NCBI RefSeq assembly: GCF_000757825.1
Contig: NZ_CP009451.1
Coordinates: 1,116,001-1,180,000 of the forward strand
Length of the DNA stretch: 64,000 bases
Direction: 5' to 3'
Origin: Cedecea neteri
GTDB lineage: Bacteria > Pseudomonadota > Gammaproteobacteria > Enterobacterales > Enterobacteriaceae
Positions 58,406-64,000 of this stretch are shown here, piece by piece (position 1 is the stretch's first letter; every line of letters starts with the position of its first letter). The notes beneath the pieces are model-generated. The model searched no databases. It saw nothing but the letters and a program-made list of their open reading frames with translations, and had not been told where the DNA came from. The position numbers were made by a program, and so were the translations under genes.

Positions 58406-59536
58406 TTAGGGACAATACTCCAGCAGCGTCAACACCTCGTAGTGTGAAGTATGCGGGAACATATCAAACAGCTGGGTACGCACCACGCGGTAACCCGGCA
58501 GCATCTTAATATCCTTCGCCATGGTCTGCGCATTGCAGCTCGAATAGACGATATGCCCCGGAGCCATCTGCGTCAGGTAATCACAAAGCGCTTTGCCAAT
58601 GCCTCGACGCGGCGGGTTCACCAGCACCAGCTGCGGGATATCCTGCTGGGCGACGGCAAACTGCGTGGAATCCAGCGCCTGAAAATGAAGATTATGCAGA
58701 CCCAGCTTTTCGGCCGACTGCTTCGCGCTGGCAATCGCTTCCGGGGCGATTTCTATCCCGGTTAGCTTCATCTCCGGCGTGGCGCAATGCAGCCCAAAAC
58801 CGCCGACGCCGCAGAACAAATCCCACATATGGTTGACCGGCAGCTCTCGCACCCAGTCGCGGGCGGTGGCATATAGTTGGGAAGCGACCTGCGGATTGGT
58901 CTGGAAGAAGCTCTGCGGGCGAATAAACAGCGGCACGCCGTTGAAAACCTCTTCGAGAGCACGCTGTTCGGTCAGCGGGATTTCCTGCTCACCTTCCATA
59001 ATCGCCATATGTACCGGCTGAATATTGGCCGAAATCACCTTGAGCTGTGGCAGCTGCTGCTGGAGCCACGGCAGCGCCGCTTTCAGCTGCTCCAGCTTGC
59101 TTTGCGAACGTAATACAAAGCGCAGCATCATGCCGCCATCCGCCTGGCTTTCGGTCAGCAGCAGATACTTCAGTTCCCCACGCTTGCGCGCCACGTTATA
59201 GGGCGTTAATCCCGCACGAGCAATAAACGGCTTCAGCGCCGCAAAAACAGGCTCAAAAGAAGCCGGATAAAGCGGGCAATCGGTTAAATCTTCGGGCGTA
59301 CCGTCACGGTGCAGCATCCCAAGCAGCGGTTTTTCCACGCTGCCGCTGACCACCATTTTAGCTTTATTACGAAACGCCTGCTCAGGGCCGCTGACCGGCT
59401 TGCACCACTCGCCCACCGCAATCCCGTCCAGCAGCTGCCGGAGATCGGTCATTTTGGCGGAAAGCTGGTCTTCAACCGGTTGTTCAATCCACTGGCAGGA
59501 ACGACAGCGGCCAGCATCATAGAGCGCGCATTGCAT
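58406..59536 (-). CDS. rlmC: 23S rRNA (uracil747-C5)-methyltransferase
   Basis: Iron-sulfur SAM methyltransferase (formerly RumB). The 376 residues have the cluster cysteines Cys3, Cys11, Cys14 and Cys87, the SAM motif [19 protein letters not shown] and the catalytic Cys in [11 protein letters not shown]. Length is within one residue of E. coli. Confidence 0.97.
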   Translation of the reverse strand: MQCALYDAGRCRSCQWIEQPVEDQLSAKMTDLRQLLDGIAVGEWCKPVSGPEQAFRNKAKMVVSGSVEKPLLGMLHRDGTPEDLTDCPLYPASFEPVFAALKPFIARAGLTPYNVARKRGELKYLLLTESQADGGMMLRFVLRSQSKLEQLKAALPWLQQQLPQLKVISANIQPVHMAIMEGEQEIPLTEQRALEEVFNGVPLFIRPQSFFQTNPQVASQLYATARDWVRELPVNHMWDLFCGVGGFGLHCATPEMKLTGIEIAPEAIASAKQSAEKLGLHNLHFQALDSTQFAVAQQDIPQLVLVNPPRRGIGKALCDYLTQMAPGHIVYSSCNAQTMAKDIKMLPGYRVVRTQLFDMFPHTSHYEVLTLLEYCP

Positions 59537-59584
59537 AGGAAAACCCTGAGAAAAAACGAGGGCGCAGATTGTAGCACTCTGCGC

Positions 59585-60058
59585 TTACTGAAGTCTGAAA
59601 AAAAGCCGGCTACGGGCGGGGACAAACAGCAGGAGCAGCACCAGAATATCAGGCAGCTTTTGGGTGAACAGCGAACGGAAGATCTCACGTTTTGTGCCGC
59701 CGGAGATACTGAATAATTCCGGATACCCCCAGCCAAGCGAGGCCAGAGACAAATAAGTCACGGAAATAATTTGGGTCAGCAGGAACACCCAGCGTCCCCA
59801 GTTGCGTCCTTTGATTATCACGAACGCGCAGCGCAGTTCGACAAAAAGCATCACCAGGCTGCCGAGAAACACCAGCGTCAGGGGCCAGGTTTGTACGCTG
59901 CGATGCACAAAATCCATCACCCCGCTAACCCCAAGCATATTCAATAGCAGCAGCAAATCGAGGCATCGGGTAGTGACGATACCAATAGCCGCCACCATAA
60001 CCAGCGTGGGGACGTTTAATTTTGCATGAGATGACCGCTGTTTCCTGATAATTTCCAC
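59585..60058 (-). CDS. ybjO: inner-membrane protein YbjO (DUF2593)
   Basis: 157 residues with four hydrophobic spans (about 18-40, 58-80, 90-112, 135-152). Family DUF2593, function unknown; similar to E. coli YbjO (about 162 residues) in place and sequence. It is 48 bases before rlmC on the same strand. Confidence 0.88.
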   Translation of the reverse strand: MEIIRKQRSSHAKLNVPTLVMVAAIGIVTTRCLDLLLLLNMLGVSGVMDFVHRSVQTWPLTLVFLGSLVMLFVELRCAFVIIKGRNWGRWVFLLTQIISVTYLSLASLGWGYPELFSISGGTKREIFRSLFTQKLPDILVLLLLFVPARSRLFFRLQ

Positions 60059-60080
60059 AACCTCGCGTTCCTTACGTCAC

Positions 60081-60103
60081 GGTGCCGCGACAGGCGCGGC
60101 ACC
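60081..60103 (-). other. hairpin between potI and ybjO
   Basis: GGTGCCGCG and CGCGGCACC pair perfectly around ACAGG, 31 bases after the potI stop. There is no T run, so termination is not assured; it may mark the end of the pot message. Confidence 0.5.
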
Positions 60104-60133
60104 GAAGGCACATCATTGCAGATTTTAGGCGGT

Positions 60134-60979
60134 TTAACTACGTCTTGCACTCTGGATATCGCGCAGGCGCTGCTTTTCTGCCCGCGCCATAAACCACCAT
60201 GCAATCAAGCCGATAACGCCCACAACGCCAAGAATAATCGACGCCAAAGCGTTAATTTCCGGATTAACCCCCATACGAACGTTGGAAAACACCAGCATCG
60301 GCAGCGTGGTCGCCCCCGGCCCCGAAACGAAGCTGGCAATCACCAGGTCATCAAGAGAAAGCGTAAACGCCAGCAGCCAGCCGGAGATAATCGCAGGCGA
60401 AATCATCGGCACGGTAATCACAAAGAATACCTTTAACGGCGTCGCACCAAGATCCATTGCCGCTTCTTCAATGGAACGATCCAGCTCGCGCAGGCGAGAG
60501 CTAATCACCACCGAAACATACGCGGTACAGAATGTGACATGCGCCAGCCAGATGGTGAGCATGCCCCTGTCGCTCGGCCAGCCTATCGCGTGCGCCAGGG
60601 CCACGAACAGCAGCAGCAGCGAAAGCCCGGTGATAACATCCGGCATAACCAGCGGCGCGGTCAGCATAAAAGCAAAGCCGTTTGAGCCACGGAAGCGTCC
60701 AAAACGCACCATCACCACGGCGGCAATCGTCCCGAGGATAACAGCCATCGTAGCGGCGGCCGCAGCGATGGTCAGGCTCAGGCCAACGGCGTTCATCATT
60801 GCCGAATCCCGGAACAGCTCGCCGTACCAGCGCGTGGACCAGCCGGCCCATACCGTTACCAGTTTAGAACTGTTAAACGAGTAGATAACCAGCATCAGCA
60901 TTGGCGCATACAGAAAGGTAAAGCCGATGACCAGGATCAGAATACGCCACGGGGAACGCACGACCGGTAAGTTGTTCAT
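60134..60979 (-). CDS. potI: putrescine ABC transporter permease PotI
   Basis: Inner-membrane permease of the putrescine importer PotFGHI. The 281 residues have six spans and the coupling motif EEAAMDLGATPLKVFF. The start at 60979 (MNNLPVVRSPWRILIL) overlaps the potH stop by four bases and gives the E. coli length. Confidence 0.97.
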   Translation of the reverse strand: MNNLPVVRSPWRILILVIGFTFLYAPMLMLVIYSFNSSKLVTVWAGWSTRWYGELFRDSAMMNAVGLSLTIAAAAATMAVILGTIAAVVMVRFGRFRGSNGFAFMLTAPLVMPDVITGLSLLLLFVALAHAIGWPSDRGMLTIWLAHVTFCTAYVSVVISSRLRELDRSIEEAAMDLGATPLKVFFVITVPMISPAIISGWLLAFTLSLDDLVIASFVSGPGATTLPMLVFSNVRMGVNPEINALASIILGVVGVIGLIAWWFMARAEKQRLRDIQSARRS

Positions 60980-61938
60980 GCGTGATCCTCCGCCGCTTTG
61001 TTCTGGTACTTGTGGAACCACATGATCGGCACGATAAGCAGCAGGAGCATGATAATCGCCACGGCAGAGGCCACCGGCCAGTCGCGGTTATTAAAGAATT
61101 CCTGCCACAGGACGCGGCCAATCATGATGCTGTCCGGCCCGCCAAGCAGTTCCGGAATAACGAACTCCCCTACCGCCGGGATAAATACCAGCATTGAACC
61201 CGCGATAATCCCGCCTTTGGTCAGCGGCACAATCACGCTAAAGAAGGTTTTCAACGGGCGGGCACCGAGATCTAACGAAGCCTCCACCAGCGAATAATCA
61301 ATGCGCGTTAGCGCGGTATAAATCGGCAACACCATAAACGGCAGATAGGCATAAACAATGCCGATATAGACTGCCAGGTTAGTGTGCAGAATCGTCAGCG
61401 GCTGGTCGATAACCCCAAGCCAGATCAGCACATTATTCAAAATACCGTTGTTTTTCAGGATCCCCATCCACGCGTACACGCGGATCAAGAACGAGGTCCA
61501 TGAAGGCAGAATAACCAACAGCAGCAGAATATTGCGCGTTGAAGGTTTGCTGTGCGCTATCGCCCAGGCGAGCGGATAGCCCAGCGCCAGGCAGCACAGC
61601 GTTGAAATCGCCGCCACCTGCAGCGACTGCAGATAGGCCTCAAAATAGAGCGGATCGTCCGTCAGCTGGAAGTAGTTGGCCAGATTCAGGGTGATCGACA
61701 GCTGCCCGTCGGCCCAGCTCACCAGATCGCTGTAAGGCGGGATCGCCCGGGCAATTTCCGAAAAACTGATCTTAAAAACGATCAGGAACGGCAGCATAAA
61801 CAGCAGGATCAGCCATAAATACGGCGGCGCAATCACCAGCTTGCGCCCGTGTGCTATCCACAGGCGAGAAAACCAGCGCTTCGCGCCGCCGGGCTGAGGT
61901 ACGGCAGGCTCTGTCGGGCCGTCAGAAAAAGTTGTCAT
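60976..61938 (-). CDS. potH: putrescine ABC transporter permease PotH
   Basis: Permease partner of PotI, 320 residues (317 in E. coli) with six spans after a cytosolic N terminus and the coupling motif EASLDLGARPLKTFF. It starts 9 bases after potG. Confidence 0.97.
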   Translation of the reverse strand: MTTFSDGPTEPAVPQPGGAKRWFSRLWIAHGRKLVIAPPYLWLILLFMLPFLIVFKISFSEIARAIPPYSDLVSWADGQLSITLNLANYFQLTDDPLYFEAYLQSLQVAAISTLCCLALGYPLAWAIAHSKPSTRNILLLLVILPSWTSFLIRVYAWMGILKNNGILNNVLIWLGVIDQPLTILHTNLAVYIGIVYAYLPFMVLPIYTALTRIDYSLVEASLDLGARPLKTFFSVIVPLTKGGIIAGSMLVFIPAVGEFVIPELLGGPDSIMIGRVLWQEFFNNRDWPVASAVAIIMLLLLIVPIMWFHKYQNKAAEDHA

Positions 61939-61947
61939 CTTGCCCCC

Positions 61948-63081
61948 TTAAACCGTCAGAACCACACAGCTGTCGGCATCCCAGCACAGGCGAACTTCAT
62001 CCCCCCACGTGGGCGCCCCTTTACGGTAGCGATGTTCGTTCTGCAGCTGAGCGCTGATCATCTGCCCGCTTTTCAGGCGAACGTGATAGATAGAGAGATC
62101 GCCGAGATAAGCGATGTGCACGACTTCTCCGACGGCAAAGTTATAGCCATCGGCCGGCGGCTCCTCACAAAGCATCACCTTTTCCGGGCGCAGCGCGACA
62201 AAGACCGGCACACCGTCAACCACCGATGCGTCAGGATCCACCTTCAGCGGATGCACCAGTCCCGGACTGTCAATCACCAGCCCGTCATCCTGCCGCTCTT
62301 TCAGCAGCCCTTCGAAGACGTTCACCGACCCGATAAACTCCGCGCTGTAGCGGGTGGTTGGGTGCTCATAAATCTCTTCCGGCTCGCCAATCTGCACGAA
62401 CTTACCGCGATTCATGATCGCAATTCGCCCGGCCATCGTCATCGCCTCTTCCTGGTCGTGGGTCACCATCACGCAGGTCACGCCGACGCGCTCAAGAATA
62501 TCCACCACTTCAAGCTGCATGCGGTCGCGCAGCTTTTTATCCAGCGCGCCCATAGGCTCGTCGAGCAGCAGCAGTTTGGGGCGCTTAGCCAGGCTGCGGG
62601 CCAGCGCCACTCGCTGGCGCTGGCCGCCGGAAAGCTGGTGAGGTTTACGTTTCGCAAACTCCTGCATATGCACCAGGGTGAGCATTTCCGCTACCCGGCT
62701 GGTAATTTCCGCTTTCGGCAGCTTGTCCTGCTTGAGGCCAAACGCAATGTTCTGCTCCACGGTCATGTGCGGGAACAACGCATAGGACTGGAACATCATG
62801 TTGATCGGACGCTGGTAAGGCGGCACATGGGACAAATCGACGCCATCCAGCATGATTTGCCCGGCGCTTGGCTGCTCAAAACCCGCCAGCATTCGCAGCA
62901 GCGTAGACTTGCCGCAGCCGGAGGCGCCCAGTAAAGCAAAAATTTCGCCTTTATAGATGGTCAGGCTGACGTCATCCACGGCGTGCTGGCCATCAAAAGA
63001 TTTGGTGAGGTTACGAATTTCCAGCAGCGGAGTCAGCGCTTTCGGTGTTTTGGACTGCGGGCGAGGGATTGCGTCGTTCAA
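61948..63081 (-). CDS. potG: putrescine ABC transporter ATPase PotG
   Basis: ATPase of the putrescine importer. The 377 residues have Walker A GASGCGKST, signature LSGGQRQR, Walker B LLLLDEPMGALD and a C-terminal TOBE domain. It follows potF after a 143-base gap with hairpins. Confidence 0.97.
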   Translation of the reverse strand: MNDAIPRPQSKTPKALTPLLEIRNLTKSFDGQHAVDDVSLTIYKGEIFALLGASGCGKSTLLRMLAGFEQPSAGQIMLDGVDLSHVPPYQRPINMMFQSYALFPHMTVEQNIAFGLKQDKLPKAEITSRVAEMLTLVHMQEFAKRKPHQLSGGQRQRVALARSLAKRPKLLLLDEPMGALDKKLRDRMQLEVVDILERVGVTCVMVTHDQEEAMTMAGRIAIMNRGKFVQIGEPEEIYEHPTTRYSAEFIGSVNVFEGLLKERQDDGLVIDSPGLVHPLKVDPDASVVDGVPVFVALRPEKVMLCEEPPADGYNFAVGEVVHIAYLGDLSIYHVRLKSGQMISAQLQNEHRYRKGAPTWGDEVRLCWDADSCVVLTV

Positions 63082-63224
63082 TTCTGTTGCTCTCCGGCAA
63101 AAGCAAAAAGAAGGTACGGCCCGGTTGCCGTACTTTTAGCCCGCCCGGAAACAAGGGCTTCCGTTAAGGCTGGGGCGATTGCACAACTCTGGTGCAACCG
63201 CCCGGTATCAGGACGTTTCAGGAC
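63082..63224 (-). other. potF-potG gap with two hairpins
   Basis: GTACGGC/GCCGTAC (63114-63133) and GGGCG-A-TTGCAC/GTGCAA-C-CGCCC (63173-63203, one mismatch). Such structures after a binding-protein gene often protect its mRNA from 3' decay and reduce expression of the downstream permease genes. That role is inferred. Confidence 0.55.
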
Positions 63225-64000
63225 TTACTTGCCTGTTTTAACCTTAGTCCACGCGCGGGTGATAACCCGGTCAATCTTCGCCGGCATTACCGTTTGTGTG
63301 AACAGCTTGGCACGAATATCCGCCGGCGGGTAAATCCCAGGATTGCTGCGGACTTCCTCGCTCAGTAACGACGTAGCCTCTTTGTTGGCGTTCGCGTAAT
63401 AAATATGATTACTGATGTTGGCAATGACGTCCGGCTTCATCAGGTAGTTCAGGAACTGATACGCTTCGTCTTTGTTCTTCGCGTCTGCCGGCAGGGCAAA
63501 CATATCGAAGTAGACCATCGCGCCTTCCTTAGGAATGGAATAAGCAATATTCACGCCATTTTTGGCTTCTTTGGCGCGGTTTGCCGCCTGCAGGATATCG
63601 CCGGACCAGCCAATCGCCACGCAGATGTCGCCGTTAGCCAGGTCGTTGATGTACTGCGAGGAGTGGAAGTAGCGAATATTCGGCCGCAGCTTCAGCAGCA
63701 GATCGTTAGCCGCGCCGGTATAGTCTGCCGCGTTGGTGCTGTTAGGATCTTTGCCCAGATAGTGCAGCACGGTGGCGTAAATTTCACTCGGAGCATCCAG
63801 GAATGACACGCCACAGCTTTTCAGTTTTTCGAGGTTTTCCGGCTTGAGGATCAGATCCCAGCTGTCGACCGGCGCATCTTTACCGAGCGCGGCTTTGACC
63901 TTATCGACGTTATAACCGATGCCGGTGGTCACCATCATGTACGGAATGCCGTATTTATTGTCGTGGTCGTTTTGCGCCACCAGCTTGAGCATTTCCGGAT
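63225..64000 (-). CDS. potF: putrescine-binding periplasmic protein PotF (partial, C-terminal part)
   Basis: The visible 258 or so residues are the C-terminal two thirds of the putrescine-binding protein (about 370 in full). They contain VAIGWSGDILQAANRAKEAKNG, typical of PotD/PotF, and end AWTKVKTGK. The N terminus and signal peptide lie beyond the right edge. First gene of potFGHI. Confidence 0.95.
   Translation of the reverse strand, partial: PEMLKLVAQNDHDNKYGIPYMMVTTGIGYNVDKVKAALGKDAPVDSWDLILKPENLEKLKSCGVSFLDAPSEIYATVLHYLGKDPNSTNAADYTGAANDLLLKLRPNIRYFHSSQYINDLANGDICVAIGWSGDILQAANRAKEAKNGVNIAYSIPKEGAMVYFDMFALPADAKNKDEAYQFLNYLMKPDVIANISNHIYYANANKEATSLLSEEVRSNPGIYPPADIRAKLFTQTVMPAKIDRVITRAWTKVKTGK

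Noticed and set aside
61849..62934. 361-codon open frame opposite potH and potG
   Set aside because: Shadow of the certain ABC transporter genes, with His/Arg-rich composition typical of antisense frames.

Overview
The window is a 64 kb stretch of ordinary chromosome from a member of the Enterobacteriaceae. Almost every gene is recognisable at the protein level as the counterpart of an Escherichia coli K-12 gene, and the order rpsA-cmk-aroA-serC-ycaO-focA-pflB-pflA ... dmsABC-serS-rarA-lolA-ftsK-lrp-trxB-cydDC-aat-infA-clpA-clpS-cspD-macBA-ybjX-ybjD-aqpZ-lysO-hcp-hcr-poxB-ltaE-ybjT-ybjS-amiD-ybjQ-ybjP-artPIQM-artJ-rlmC-ybjO-potIHGF is that of the E. coli 19-21 min region, read in the opposite direction. 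The genus cannot be fixed from this; Lrp looks unchanged from E. coli while FtsK, YbjX and the small lipoprotein YbjP are clearly diverged, so it is a relative of E. coli rather than E. coli itself.

Layout. 1-4.4 kb: ribosomal protein S1 (cut by the window edge), CMP kinase, then the serC-aroA operon for serine, pyridoxine and chorismate synthesis. 4.7-11 kb: YcaO, then the formate channel and pyruvate formate-lyase with its activase, a fermentation block with an FNR-type site. 11-13.2 kb: a LysR regulator and an MFS transporter (ycaD). 13.5-17.7 kb: DMSO reductase dmsABC, read leftward from an FNR site. 17.8-25.6 kb: serS, rarA, lolA, ftsK and lrp, all leftward. 26.1-32 kb: trxB, cydDC, aat and infA rightward. 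32-41 kb: ClpA/ClpS, CspD, the MacAB efflux pump, YbjX and the nuclease-like YbjD. 41.5-53.8 kb: aquaporin, lysine exporter, hybrid cluster protein and its reductase, a DoxX-family membrane protein, pyruvate oxidase, threonine aldolase, two short-chain-dehydrogenase-like proteins, a lipoprotein amidase and small envelope genes. 54-57.8 kb: arginine ABC transporter with two binding proteins. 58.4-64 kb: rRNA methyltransferase RlmC, YbjO and the putrescine transporter PotFGHI, cut at the right edge.

A theme is adaptation to low oxygen and nitrosative stress: PFL, DMSO reductase, CydDC (needed for cytochrome bd assembly) and Hcp/Hcr lie within one region, and readable FNR-type sites precede focA, dmsA and hcp. 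Tandem ARG-box-like sequences precede artP and artJ, and a perfect PhoP box lies between macA and ybjX.

No tRNA, rRNA, insertion sequence, prophage, CRISPR array or recognisable defence or biosynthetic cluster was seen. I found no undescribed system. The most unusual DNA is the 612 bp gap between artJ and rlmC, which is packed with inverted repeats including a nested 100 bp palindromic element. Differences from E. coli include the absence of ycaL, ycaP, ycaC and the tRNA-Ser gene between infA and clpA, and the presence of a DoxX gene between hcr and poxB.
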